Assembly (NCBI GenBank): GCA_958298945.1 | Contig: OY282610.1 | Span: 42,725,667 to 42,789,666, forward strand | Direction of reading: 5' to 3' | Length of the DNA stretch: 64,000 nt | Origin: Atherix ibis | Lineage: Eukaryota > Arthropoda > Insecta > Diptera > Athericidae | In this document: positions 35,040 through 46,803 of the stretch, one piece after another | How positions within the stretch are numbered: position 1 is the first letter of the stretch | How the letters are laid out: every line of letters starts with the position of its first letter | Made by a program: the position numbers and the translations under genes | Notes under the pieces: generated by a model | Database searches by the model: none | The model's input: the letters and a program-made list of their open reading frames with translations, nothing else | Told to the model about the DNA's origin: nothing

Positions 35040-35752
35040 CGAGGGTCGTTCAATAAGTCCTTAGAAAATCCGAGAAATTGCGCTCGTTTTGTAAGTAGCA
35101 TTATCGACAGGAAAGCTGTCAAAATTTCAGCTCGATCCATAGCGTAGGTCAATTTCTATCGTCGATTAAAGTTAACGACATTTATTTGTGCATAACAATG
35201 GAAAAAAGCGAGTTTAGGGCTTTCATCAAACATCTCCATTTGAAAGGCTTAAGCCCGAAAGAAATCAAAGCCGAGTTGGATGCAGTTCATGGCACATCTG
35301 CACCTGTGTTTGCGACGGTTTACAATTGGGTGAATGAATTTAAACGTGGCCGTTCATCCACAAAAGATGAACATCGTTCAGGACGCCCAGTTGAGGTGTC
35401 TACTCCTGAAATCATCGACAAAATCCACGATCTGATTTTGAACGATCGGCGAATTAAAGTGTGCGAATTAGTTGAGGCCACGGGCATATCACAAGGTTCA
35501 GTCGCTTCAATTTTGCATGAAAAATTGTCTGTGAAAAAAATTTCGGCAAGATGGGTGCCGCGTTTGCTCTCAGAGGAGAATAAGCGCAATCGTGTAGTGG
35601 ACTCTGAGGCTATGTTGGCACTCTTTCATCGCAATCCTGCCGAATTCCTTCATCGATATGTCACTGTAGAGATAATGTTGAAAAATAAAATTTTTTTTTT
35701 TTTAAAAAACAGTTTTTTTCCATTTTTTTCTAAGGACTTATTGAACGACCCT
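35040..35752 (+). mobile_element. Mariner C2 (DD34D), internally deleted
   Basis: Left repeat CGAGGGTCGTTCAATAAG at 35040 after TA at 35038-39; right repeat complement ends at about 35752. The transposase frame 35186-35755 (MCITMEKSEF start; the second Met at 35198 is the likely true start) covers the two helix-turn-helix segments to residue ~160 (LHRYVTVE) and then jumps to the 3' UTR, so the whole catalytic domain is gone. It lies 12 bp from the end of mariner A3. The product would be a DNA-binding-only fragment if expressed. Confidence 0.9.
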
Positions 35753-35755
35753 TAA
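35186..35755 (+). pseudogene. Mariner C2 transposase N-terminal half, catalytic domain deleted
   Basis: 189 codons. Residues 1-160 match the 345-aa frame at 52363-53400 with few changes: KGLSPKEIKAELDAVHGTSA (first helix-turn-helix), VNEFKRGRSS, GRPVEVSTPEIIDK, and ISQGSVASILHEKL (second helix-turn-helix). From about residue 164 the frame reads a lysine/phenylalanine-rich tail from the former 3' end. First, second and third catalytic Asp are all missing. Confidence 0.85.
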
Positions 35756-37439
35756 AAAAATCGAAAACCAAATTTTATCATAATGAAAATAAAACTTTTC
35801 ATGGCAATTAATTTTTTCCCTTAATTCAAGACTATCTGCAGAAAAAGGAAACCAACCATTTCACTATAAAAAAAGCTAATCAAATGCTTCCCCATCTTCA
35901 GGATTTTATTAAGGGTACAACTTTCCAATTATTTTGTGTCAATTCTAAAATGATTCAAAAATAAGTACAATCGAATTTCTATCGTTAACTGAATTTATTT
36001 GAGTTGATGGTAAACACTAATAATTGGAATAAGATACTACTTTTCAAAAGATGATAATATTTTTTTTTTGGTTTTCTTTAAAGTTGATCGAAAAAACAAC
36101 GGGCAAAAACCGAATGTTAATATTACGGATTAGTTGTACCATCCTCGTAATCATATCGTTCTCCATTTCGCATCTCCATTTCGAGTCACACACGTACAGG
36201 CAACAAACCATCAGTAGCTGTACTCTGGTATATCCTTGGCCCTCAACGAGGCATTTACATACCAACATTACTCAGACACAGTGTTGAGCACGATAGTGAT
36301 GGCTACCCTAGAACGGATTCTTATGACACATCAAAGACATAATATGATGGTCGAAAAATTGATTTTCAAGATGCCTCGTAACAGATTTATGTGCTAGTAA
36401 TGCCTAATGGAATCATAAAATCAGAGCTTTCCGTTTCAGTATCATGGCCACGATAATATTGTATGTGCTCAGAGGGTTATTCTCCATTTTTCATGGCAGA
36501 CTTTATATTATTTTAGTTTTTCGGTTTTTTTCTCCCCCTTTTTGCAATTTCTTTACGAAGTTTTTCTTTTTCTTGTCGTCACTGTCATTTTCTGTTCATT
36601 TTATTTCCAATGGTCGACGGGCACATCTTCTAACGCACATAAGCAGCTGTATAACGTGCACTACCATACTTAGTTCTTTATTAGATTCGTGTTGTATAGT
36701 TTCCAATATTATAGTCAACATGATGCAGACAAGAAGTAAATCTTATCAAAATATGTGCAAAAATGAAAAGAAAAAAAATATTTAAAAAATCTGAACATAT
36801 TTTATTCGTTGAAGACACAGAAATATGATCAGAGAGAGCTAAGCTTAAATCTAGAAGGAATAAAAAAATTACTCAAATTTGGGAATGGAATTTTTTGTAC
36901 CAAGATACGGTCATATTGCTAACAGAGGGGAAAGGGAATAGGCGAAATTTAAAATAACGGTTAATAAGAATTTGTCGATAAGTGGACGAAATATTTTCAA
37001 TTAAAAAGATTGAATTTTCGACTGAAATGTGTGAATTTAATGACTAGTCAGAGCTGTAAAAATCCAGTCCGTAAGTCCAATTTGATAATACGCTATATAA
37101 AGATCCAAATAAATGTTAATATCAACTTTTTGGTTTTAGTTTTTTTTTCTTTTGGTGATCTTTCACTGCCATTAAGATAAAGGATTTATCATTAAAAATG
37201 GGCTTGATATTCATAATTGAATAAAAATGAGTTTCATGGTTGCTGTTGCAGATGGCTGTGTAATATAAAAATAATATCGGTCAAATGGCCGTCAACGAGA
37301 ATGAATATTTTTTTACAAATTGGTTTGAATGACGTTATTCTAGAGTTCGGGAAGTATTGATGGGTTACTGGCATCGCCTATTGATTTTACGTTGTTTAAA
37401 TTAAAAAAGTCTAAAGAAATTATATCGTACGATCTTTTT
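35756..37439. other. AT-rich region, no gene recognised
   Basis: 36100-36300 and 36420-36700 are less AT-rich and give open frames on either strand (for example 36444-36785, 113 codons, Phe/Ser/Ile-rich), but composition and lack of recognisable motifs do not support coding. No transposon termini were found. Confidence 0.35.
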
Positions 37440-38527
37440 AACCAACTGACATCAGAATGCCTTCAAATAATGCAACGTGGAAGATCAGTCTGCAATAAGT
37501 CCCTTATTTCAACTGCAGTGTGGCAATTCTTACCTTCCTGTTAGAACCAAATATTGTAAAAGTCTAAATCGTCCATTTGATGCTAAAAAAGTCTGTTATC
37601 ATTGGTGGATACCACCTGATAAAAATCCATCCCAGACAGTAAGTTTTTTTGAATGCAGAAGAAGCTCCTGGAGCGGTTGAGATTTTTTTTCATCCCAGAT
37701 TTAGTCAAAAATGCGCTTTGTTTTTTTCTCTAAAAATCCAAATTCTTGTGAACGACGTGAAATTGACAATTTATGGTCTTCACGCACACTTTGAGATACA
37801 GTTCATAGTATTCGTGAAAATCAAAACCTTTAAGCTGAATCGGTTTCCTCGAGATTTATAACCAAATCTGTATTTTCTCGAATTTTCTAATTAGAACGTT
37901 GAATTGTGCGTCTATTTTGACAACAAATGCCATGCAGCTTATGGCAAAAAGACCACAAATTATTATAAGAAATTTGCACTATTTGGACACGTTATTAAAT
38001 TAAATAATTTTTAAATGGAAAAATGATAACGCTGCCTTTTAAATGCCAAAAAAATAGTCTGTCAAAAGGTAAGCGTACCTATTGAAAATCCACTTATATG
38101 TATGACCATAGTTTACGGCGGAGAGTAAAAGTTATGTGAACACATTTTGCGTTTTTTTTTTTTCAAGTAACATTAGTAATGAAATGTGTATTCTAAGCGC
38201 TAATTGCCGACAAAGTATATTGGGATAAGGAAATTTAAGTACAAAATAGAAATGAAAAATGGATTTTTGGATAGCCTCAGTGGGATTTGAACCCACAACC
38301 TCTTGGATAGGAGTCCAGTACGTGTATGCTATGATGGCATACATTTTTGTTTGTTATTTTCCACTTGGTACATCCGTTCTAGAAATTTGGATTGAGATTT
38401 GGAGAATTTTGGAAGCATATTTGTAATTTAAGCAAGATGGCGACCGGTCTTATTTTAGCATGAGTTACCAAGAAGATCTTAGAATAGATTAGAATATCGG
38501 ATATTGTGGAGGATGAGGGTATGTTAA
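37440..38527 (-). mobile_element. Composite repeat, copy 2: degraded mariner-like element with tRNA-like sequence
   Basis: 37500-37660 resembles the part of a DD41D-type transposase around the second Asp (tcctgttagaaccaaatattg corresponds to cttgttggaaccagatgttg of copy A2), minus strand. From 37662 the sequence is shared with 14776-15627. The shared segment runs directly into mariner A2. Upstream of 37662 the two copies differ. Confidence 0.6.
38272..38343 (-). pseudogene. tRNA-like sequence (Arg-CCT-like), copy 2
   Basis: Identical by eye to the sequence at 15374-15443, including the perfect T-arm and the anticodon loop that is one base short. Its conservation between the two copies reflects duplication of the whole repeat rather than selection on a tRNA. 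Confidence 0.55.
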
Positions 38528-39789
38528 GGGTTTTCGAATAAGAGTGATATTATTTCTTTTTTTTAAAAAACACACTAATTGTTAAGGAAATTCAAATGTT
38601 TTTTATTTAATGTGAATTACAATCGATACAATTAAGTTCTGAATAAAACGTCATTCAAATGGCCTCCACGACTTCTTTTGTAGGAACGAATTCGATGAAC
38701 CCAATTTACGAGAACTTTTTCCACTAACTCAAGTTGTATGTCATGAATAGCACGTTCAATATTGACTTCTAAAGCTTGAATAGAGTGTGGTTTATTGCTA
38801 AAGACCAATGACTTCAACTTCTTGAAGGGCATTCAATATCACAATATCTTCAAATAATCGAATCTCCACACTTTTCTCGCAATAATTCGGTTGCTGCACG
38901 TGGTGTGTGGCACGTATCCCCGTCTTGTTGGAACCAGATGTTGTCAAGATCAACTTCTTCCAATTTCGGCCATAAAAAGTTGGTTATCATCGATCTATAC
39001 CGCTCTCCATTGACAGTAACGATGTCACCAGCTTCATTTCGAAAGAAGTACGGACCGATGATTCCACCAGACCAAAAACCGCACCAAACTGTCAATTTAG
39101 GTGAATATTATGGGTGTTCATGAATAATTTGTGGATTTTCTTCACACCAGAATCGACAGTTTTGTTTATTTACCGCACCACTCAGATGAAAGTGAGCCTC
39201 ATCGGAGAATATGATTTTCTTTAAAAAAATCGTTATCGTTTTCAAGTTGTTCCAAGACAAAATCAGCAAATTCACGACGTTTACGGTGGTCCAATGGCTT
39301 CAGTTTTTGAGTGATAACAATTTTATACGAATGAAAGCCCAAATCCTTTCTCAAAATCTGCCACGTAGTGGTTTGAGACAGTCCCAATTCTTGAGAACGT
39401 CTTGGAATGGACAAATTGCGCTCTTCAGCAACACTTGCCTGAACGGCAGCAATATTTTCATTACTTCGAGCGGTTCTTTGTCTTATTGGCACTTGAACAT
39501 TATGTAAAGAAAATGTACTCTCGAAGTTTTTAACAATTCGACGAATAGCGAGCACAGTTGGACGATTATTACGACCATAAAATGGCAAAAGCGCGCGAAA
39601 AGTTGCAATTGGAGAACAATTATTTTGATAATAAAATTGAATAATTTGTAAACGTTGTTCTTGCGTTTATCTCTTTATTATAAAATTGTAAACATTACTT
39701 AATACAATGAAATAAAAGTAACAGATCATGGCATATTAAAAGTGGCCGAAACGTTACTTAGAAATCATATCACTCTTATTGGAAAATCC
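38528..39789 (-). mobile_element. Mariner A2 (DD41D), best copy of the family but broken
   Basis: Terminal repeats GGGTTTTCGAATAAGAGTG at 38528 and the complement ending at 39789, then TA. Minus strand: PFYGRNNRPTVLAIRRIVKN, RRSQELGLSQTTTWQILRK (helix-turn-helix) and LKPLDHRKRREFADFVLEQL in 39199-39588; then LTVWCGFWSGGIIGPYFF and LDNIWFQQDGDTCH in 38850-39095; a deletion near 38818 removes the third Asp region, and ALEVNIERAIHDIQLELVEK follows in another frame. Confidence 0.88.
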
Positions 39790-40009
39790 TATATTTGAAT
39801 ATTGTAAATGCAGCAAGGGTTTTAAATTTTCAAAAAAAGGTAGATTCACAAATTAATATTTGCAGCTTTATAATTTTTGTAATAGTTCCTGCAGCTAAAT
39901 TTCAAAAGTTAACAAATACATTTCCAGAATTTTTATTTAACGAACGGTTAGCTTAGCCTGTAAATTTTCGATAATACATGAAAAAAGAACCAACAAAATC
40001 TTATCCATA

Positions 40010-40423
40010 CGAGGTCTGTTCAAAAAGTATCCGCGGGTTACGTATATTCGATTTTCGATTTTTTTTTTGTGGCGTTATGTTAGTACTCATGTCTCTCACT
40101 TATGCCGATAAGTTCGGCCATTTTAAATATTCAGTTAATTTTTGATAGGTGCTTTGCTTGTACGTGTTTTGGCTCGTGTTCGATTTTTGCCCATTCCAAA
40201 AAATGGATCAAAGAATCTGTTTCGGGAATAAGAAAAAGTCACAGGGGGCTAGATCTGGGGAATACGGTGATTGCGGCATTATTAGTGTGTTGTTTTTGGC
40301 CAATAATTTGCGCACAAGCAACGATGCGTGAGCAGGGACGTTATCATGATGCAAAAGCCAATTTTATCATGGTACAAAAGCCAAAAATACTTTTTTTTTG
40401 CGATACTTTTTGAACAGACCTCG
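40010..40423. mobile_element. Mariner F1: 414-bp rearranged element with an inverted interior
   Basis: Perfectly placed ends: CGAGGTCTGTTCAAAAAGTAT at 40010 and its complement ending at 40423, with TA on both sides (40008-09 and 40424-25). The left half is the 5' end of family F in plus orientation, reaching the start codon at 40204 (MDQRIC). At about 40223 it switches to family F catalytic-region sequence in the opposite orientation (compare 59463-59610), then to the right terminus. It encodes nothing useful but keeps both ends, so it could have been mobilised in trans. Confidence 0.85.
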
Positions 40424-40425
40424 TA

Positions 40426-42325
40426 TATTATAATTTACACGATCTGGGCTTACACAATAGAAACTTGGTGTTTTGCCATTTATTATGATTACTGATCAAC
40501 TGCATGTTATTCAATATAAAAGCCTTTCTGAACCTACAGACATGATTGGTGAGATCTTTTTACCCTCCTTATTATATTTTGTTTAAAATATTTTTGCTTT
40601 TTTTTATTTAAAAACAAAAATTATCATTCATCCTGAAGTAATTTTCTTTTATTACTTTTACTTTTTTAGTAAAACTCTGGTCGACATGGTATTAGGGGAT
40701 AACAGATAGGTACACCTCAATAAGGATATACATAAAAATATTTTTATTATTATATAAAGTTCTTAGTATTTACCAATTTACACAGTCAAGTTATTTCTTA
40801 TCAACTTTTAATCTGAACATTACTATTATGATCATTTGGTACTAAGAATTTTGTTCAATTGTAACTTAATATGAACTAAAAGCGAATTAATTATTTTGCA
40901 ATACGTGTTGAATGTTAATCGTTAATCGTAGCTGATGGAAAATTATTCTTCGAAACAAAAATAACCAATTTACTGGAATTATTTACATTAAAATATCTTT
41001 GCCAAAGCAAATGAAATAAAATTTGTGGCGATGAGCTTATGCCATTCGCAGAGTTGTTCGTTTGGCTTTTTTCCATTTTCCATAAAGTAATGGCAGCTAT
41101 CCCTTCTGGTTTTTACTCTTCAACACTGTGCCGTTCAAATATTTGCACTGGAAAATCTGTTCATAAACATTTAACGTCTTTTGATGCGGCCTTTAGTATG
41201 GCTGCCATCGGAAAATATTTGCCTTGTAAATTTTTGGTTTTTCTTTGAACTTTTACTTGATTTTCCTTCAATTCAGTTGGCATAGCCCCGTACACTATAC
41301 TAACCAACACCCACTAAATTCTATACGCTATATTTCGTAGACTTTAAGAGCGATGATTGCTAAATAACAAATGTACACATTGCCAGTTTACGTCAGCATA
41401 ATTTAGTGAATATTTGCAATAAAACTTACGAGCATAAATGATAATTAGTTATAAGAAATTATTCTTTAGATATTGCTTTTTATTTAATTTTTTTTTTTGC
41501 TTTATCAAATGGCATAATTCTATAGAATTTATAATAAAATATATTTTAAAAATGATTTTAGACAGAATCAATATCTTTTTGCTACTAAACCGTTTTGGTG
41601 CTGCTGGGTCCTTTTTGTCTCCACCGCTTTTTCACAAAAGATTAATACAAAAAAAAAAATAAGAATTAGAAATGGCCTAATATGACTTCTATAGTTTATT
41701 ATTAATAATTTTTCTAAGAAATTTATAAGAGAAAAGTTCATTTAGTATCAGTCCTTCTCAGAGATCGGATAGGTTTTCATTTGGACATTGTGAAAAATGT
41801 AAATTTTTAATTGACATTAAGTCAGAGCACAATAATATTATTTATTTAGTCTTTTTTATTGTTTATTTTTATTTTGATGTACCTCAGAAATGATATTTAT
41901 CTCAAAAATCATCCCTTTTGTTAAAAACTCCACTACATATTCTGTTATGATTGCTGATCAAAAGAATGATTCCTAGTTGGGGTCAAATTACTCTTTCGCT
42001 CTTTATAATCGACAGAAAATACATCGGTAGAGAAAACAATTTGGAAAATTTTCTGTCTATTTAAGGGAATAATTTTTACATAAGAATAGAAAATATAAAA
42101 ATGTCAATCAATTTTTTAAATCAGTTTCCAAAAAAAAGAAATTTTGAAAGCTCTAAAAGAAAAAGAAAGGAAACTACCCCTGGCATCGAGTTAAAGGGCT
42201 TTAGATCATAGCAATACATGGAAAATGTAAAAATATTTATGGTATAAAAATTATAACAAAAAATATCAATGAAAATATTTTCCGTAAATCGTGTTTCAAA
42301 AAAATCGGTAGTTTCTGGAGGTGTG
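40426..42325. other. AT-rich region, no gene recognised
   Basis: Open frames are short and biased to Phe, Ile and Lys. No transposon ends or RNA genes recognised. Confidence 0.35.
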
Positions 42326-42327
42326 TA

Positions 42328-43621
42328 CGAGGGTCATTCAACAAGTACTTAGCCTACAAAAGAAAAACGAAAATTTTGGAAAGGTGGCAATTTATTTTTC
42401 CACATAATCTCCTTCAAGCTCGATACACTTGGCCCAGCGATGCTCTAAATTTTTTAACCCGTCCAAAAAATTCATTTTCTCGAGGGAAGCAAAATAGGCC
42501 TCCGTGGAGACGATGACCTCCTCATTCGACCCAAATCTATTCCCGGCGAGTGATTTTTTCAGGATTGGAAACAAAAAGTAGTCACAGGGGGCCAAATCTG
42601 GAGAGTACGGTGGATGGGGCAGCAATTCGTAGCGCAATTCGGCCAATTTGGCCATGGCAACGGCGGAGGTGTGAGCCGGCGCGTTGTCGTGGTGGAACAG
42701 CACTTTTTTCTTCGCAAAGCGGGGCCGCTTTTTCTTCAATTCGACGTCAAATTGGCCCAATAAGTCAGCATAGTAGCGCCCCGTGATTGTTTTACCCTTA
42801 TCGAGGTAATCGATGTGGATCACACCTTGTGAATCCCAGAAAACGGTGGCCATCACCTTTCCGGCCGATCGAACAGTCTTCGCCTTCTTCGGAGCATGTT
42901 CGCCGGGTGAAGTCCACTGTTTCGACTGTTCCTTGGTCTCTGTGGTGTGTACCAGTGAATCCATGTTTCGTCGACGGTCACGAAACGATGCAAGAACTCC
43001 ACTGGATTGCGCTGAAACAGCGCCAAACAAGTCGCCGATGTGGTCTCACGGTTGCGCTTGTTTTCCGGTGTGAGCAAACGCGGCACCCATCGTGCCGACA
43101 GCTTTCTCATGCCCAGTTCTTCGTGTAGAATATGATGCACCGTTTCTACTGCGATGCCCACCGTCTCAGCTATCTCGTGAACCTTCAATCGACGGTCTGT
43201 CAATACGAGATCGTGGACTTTTTTAACGTTTTCCTCCATAGCAGCCGTTTTTGGGGCACCTGGGCGTGGCTTATCATAAACCGACGTGCGGCCACGAACA
43301 AACTCGTTTAACCAATTCTTGACGGTCGCCATCGAAGGAGAAGAGTCACCATACACAGCATCCAAGAGATCTTTGATTTCGCTGCGCGTTTTCCCTTCCA
43401 AAAACAAGAATCTAATCACCGAACGATGTTGTTCTTTTTCCATTTTTGTGCAACCGACCGACACGCTCGTTTTCAAAGGCTCTCAAAACAAAACTAATGA
43501 AGGGAATCAACTGAAACTTTGACAGTAGGCTACTAAAAGAATGTTCTGCACTATGGTAAATTTCTTTTGTGACAGCAGTTCTATTGGGCGGTGAGGCTAA
43601 GTACTTGTTGAATGACCCTTG
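42328..43621 (-). mobile_element. Mariner B1 (DD34D), full length, nearly intact
   Basis: 1,294 bp. Ends CGAGGGTCATTCAACAAGTA (42328) and the complement ending TGACCCTTG (43621) differ at one of the first 27 positions. TA flanks at 42326-27 and 43622-23. This is the most complete mariner of the window in structure; its gene is disrupted by one small frameshift. Confidence 0.95.
42392..43476 (-). pseudogene. Mariner B1 transposase with a single frameshift (DD34D)
   Basis: The likely start is the Met at 43443 (MEKEQHRSVIRFLFLEGKTR). Two helix-turn-helix regions, RPGAPKTAAMEENVKKVHDL and VHHILHEELG, then WVPRLLTPENKRNR and VTVDETWIHWYTP (first Asp). Near 42940-42950 an extra CA in the run ACACCACAGAG shifts the frame by two; the rest continues as ETKEQSKQW to LFHHDNAPAH (second Asp) and SPDLAPCDYFLF (third Asp, 34 residues later), ending GDYVEK at 42392. 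Without that duplication the frame would be open end to end, so the copy is young. Confidence 0.92.
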
Positions 43622-43623
43622 TA

Positions 43624-44049
43624 GGCAGTAGAACGTGTTGCTTAAAGTAGTCTCTATGTCATCTATGTTTTTAACAACAAAATTATTTATTTATTGATCG
43701 GGCGTATTTCCTTAATATTTTTAGACCGACGAAAGAAGTAAAGATCGATGTTGTCATCGACTTATAAGTTTTTTTGTGGTTGCGATAGTGTCTATATTGT
43801 ATTTTTTTGGAACTGCACCTCATCACTGAACATTTTTTTTTCGAGAAAACAAATTTTCTTTCGACAATTTTCTTTTAATTTCCGAAGATCGGTTATAGAA
43901 ACCGATCTCTACAGTGTGGGGTATTTTTACCCACTAAAACCCACCTCACTTTTCTTCAAAAATTACTTCTCAAGGGACCACCGTCAGGTATTACTTTATA
44001 TAGAAGGAGACTGACATTAAACTGATTTTTCTATTCAAGCCGCAGGATT
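43624..44049. other. Spacer with a short inverted repeat
   Basis: gatcggtt and aaccgatc with a short spacer at about 43886-43907 form a small stem. A faint resemblance to mariner antisense sequence (catcactgaaca) near 43820 was not strong enough to call. No gene. Confidence 0.3.
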
Positions 44050-45000
44050 ACCTTTTTTATACTTTTTTTTTCATGCCGGAGCGTCTTTATTATTCGGAAT
44101 GCGTATTCAGCTAACGCACCTTACTATGACTACGTGTATGATGGTATAATTTGTATAATTATGCCCTTTTGGAACAGTTGTTCACCGATTATTTTCTCCA
44201 TTTCCTTCCTGTCCCCGCTAAAATGTGGACAGTAGAAGAAAAGGTATTCTGTATCCTCAATTGTGAGTCCTGAAGTACCCATGCTCTGTCAGAAATTGGG
44301 CCATATTGTGGTTCAGTCTTCTGTGACATCTTCCATTCCACGTGGCTATGTTAGAAATGAGATGATGCGTCTATCTGCCTTTAAATGATAAATCTCAGTT
44401 TCGCTGCCAACTTGCCATTGTTTAATTTCTTTCCTTCCTGCTGATGGTGAGCCAACGGTGAGCCGAAGATATATTCTGGCCAGACGCATCAACACAGACA
44501 GTGTCATACGAGACAATACGAAATGTTTTCGAGACCCGAAGTACGGTCCGACGATATACCAACATCACCCGACGCTTCTATGTTTCCATCACCATAGCTT
44601 CTGTCCAATCCTCTGACTTCTGGCATAGCCACGTGGAACAAAACAGGCCATGAAGGAATGGATCACTCACTATATGGTGCAATTACTAACAGAATATGGG
44701 TGCTTTACAAAAAAAAATTCTGTCCAAATAAAGGCCGCGTAGAGTATCATTGAGCTGACAGCTATGGATAGAAGTCTGCGTCGCCTCCGTCTGGGCCTCC
44801 CATTCTTAATGCTTAGACATGATCCTTGCTGAAGCAACTACATCCTTACTTGACTTTTTCTGTAGTAAGTCTCCTTTACTTTTCTGCTGATCCCTAGTTC
44901 TACCTCAGTTTTTTTAACAGAAATTTCCAGGCCTACTAATAATGACCAGTATTGGATAATGTGAACTGCGATCATATACACTTTGGATCCGAAAAACTAA
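44050..45000 (-). mobile_element. R1-like LINE ORF2 C-terminal remnant, copy 3
   Basis: On the minus strand, 44290 downward reads EDTEYLFFYCPHFSGDRKEM, the Cys/His end typical of R1-clade ORF2, and further upstream (about 44530) VYRRTVLRVSKTFRIVS then YDTVCVDASG, the segment after the RT domain. Several stops and frameshifts. It differs from the LINE at 10451 and is a separate family or an older copy. Confidence 0.7.
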
Positions 45001-45058
45001 CAAAAGTGTCTCCTTTTGGCACTTTTATCCGAAAAACTAACAAAAGTGTCTCCTTTTG
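44987..45058. repeat. 40-bp direct duplication beside the Helitron 5' end
   Basis: atccgaaaaactaacaaaag and the following 12 bases occur at 44987 and again at 45027, exactly 40 bp apart, with no mismatch over 32 bp. The second copy ends 34 bp before the Helitron start. Confidence 0.9.
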
Positions 45059-45770
45059 AAGCGCGAGTCTAACCTTCATTTAGATTAAACTATCTATATA
45101 TATAAAAATGAATTCCTGTTTGTATGCGCGCCTAAAACTCCAAAACTACTCGGCGGATCGAATTAAAATTTTGGTCAAGAATAATGTGTGGCAAAAGCTG
45201 TGCATAGATATAATAGTACGACTATATTTTTCGTCCATAGGTGGCGCGCGCGTCATATTGACAGTATCAAATATGATGAAAATGCCACAAAGATGCTTGA
45301 CGTATTGTGTGCCTGTGTTTGTGCATGATTCAATTGACATTTCAATTTAGTTGAATGCAAATAACAAAAAGGAAAAATATATTTTTCATGCGAAACAATA
45401 ATTTAAGTGTACACGTATAACATATTTCATTCACTTCCATTCCGATTTATAGTGAGTGAAATAGCATTTTATCTTCAAAAAAGTGATCAAATCGAATTAT
45501 AATACAATAAGTATTTAGTACGTCGGCGCGAACGTATTTTCATTCATCCAATTGGCGTTTCGTTTCATTTGGATTGTGTGACACCGCCGTACACAGGCAA
45601 ACAAAATCAACAAATTATAATGTGAGAGAATTATTGGAATACATTTTATTTTGAAAAGTGATCGATTCAAACCATAAATCGTTTTTAATTTTCAATTACC
45701 CAACGAATAATTTCCTTTCTTAATTAATCATAGTAAATCGAATATCCACTGATTAAACTAAATTATACGA

Positions 45771-46803
45771 TGCCACGTCGCGGACGAGGACGAGGAGCGG
45801 CGATTAGTCGATATACTCGCGCATCGCTTAGAGATAGAGCCGCACGAGCAAATGAAACTGAAGAACGTGCAAATCGTTTAATTAAAAACCAATTAAAGAG
45901 CACGCGCAGTGGAAGCAGATGACAGCAGCGCAGTCAAAGATTACGCCCAACAGCAGCGCAGTCAAAGATTACGGGCTAACGAATCAGATGAGCGTCGCCA
46001 ACAACGAAGTGCCGATGATCGCACACGTTATATTCGAGGCAGACAACGACAAATTATAAATTTTGAACGCGTCGCATTTCAATACAATCCCGACATCGAC
46101 TATAGTCAACATGAATCTGTTATCATTGGCCCTATGAACAAAGTGTGTCCACATTGTCATGCACTGAAATACGCAGGCGAAACACCAGGAATGTGCTGTT
46201 CGAATGGAAAAATTGTGTTGCCAACATTAAATGAACCACCAGAACCATTGTTGTCTTTGATGGCAGGTGACACACCCGATTCCAAGCACTTCTTGAACAA
46301 TATTCGCAAATATAATTCGTGCTTTTAAATGACATCCTTCGATGCAACAAAAATCGAACGAGCAAATTTCATGCCAACATTTAAAGTTCAAGGTCAAATA
46401 TATCATCGAGCTGGATCATTATTACCGCTTCCACATAAGGAACACAAATTTTTGCAGATTTATTTTATGGGAGGAGCAGATGATGTCGCACAAGTTCAAC
46501 AACGGGAAAGATTCAATCCAGGCGCCAGACATCGCGTAATCGCCGCACTGCAAAATTTGTTTCATGAGCGCAATGAATTGGTTCGATTGTTCATGGGCGC
46601 CATAGATAGAATGCCATCGGACGACTATTCAATTGTCATCAGAGCCGATAAAAGACCACTTGGACAACACGAGCGCCGATTTAACGCAGCCACTATCGAT
46701 GAAGTTGCAGTTCTTATTGTTGGAGATCAATTCGAAAGGCGTGACATAATCATCCAACGCCGCAATGCAGAGTTACAAAGAGTCGCGGAAACACATCGCT
46801 CAT
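45771..46803 (+). pseudogene. Helitron Rep/helicase N-terminal region, broken
   Basis: Opens MPRRGRGRGAAISRYTRASL at 45771. A 28-bp tandem duplication (45923-45950, repeated at 45951) shifts the frame. From 45909 the conserved Helitron N-terminal domain follows: CPHCHALKYAGETPGMCC, LLSLMAGDTPDSKHFLNNIR, then a TAA at 46326 in place of the Gln codon expected before MTSF, FMPTFKVQGQIYHRAGSLLP, LQNLFHERNELVRLF and DRMPSDDYSIVIRADKRP. The similarity stops after AETHRSY at about 46803, just before the region where the HUH motif would lie. Confidence 0.9.

Noticed and set aside
36444..36785. 113-codon plus-strand frame
   Set aside because: Hydrophobic, low-complexity, no recognisable domain or start context.
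44100..44300. Host zinc-finger gene suggested by a Cys/His motif on the minus strand
   Set aside because: The surrounding sequence matches the C-terminal end of an R1-like LINE ORF2, with stops and frameshifts.
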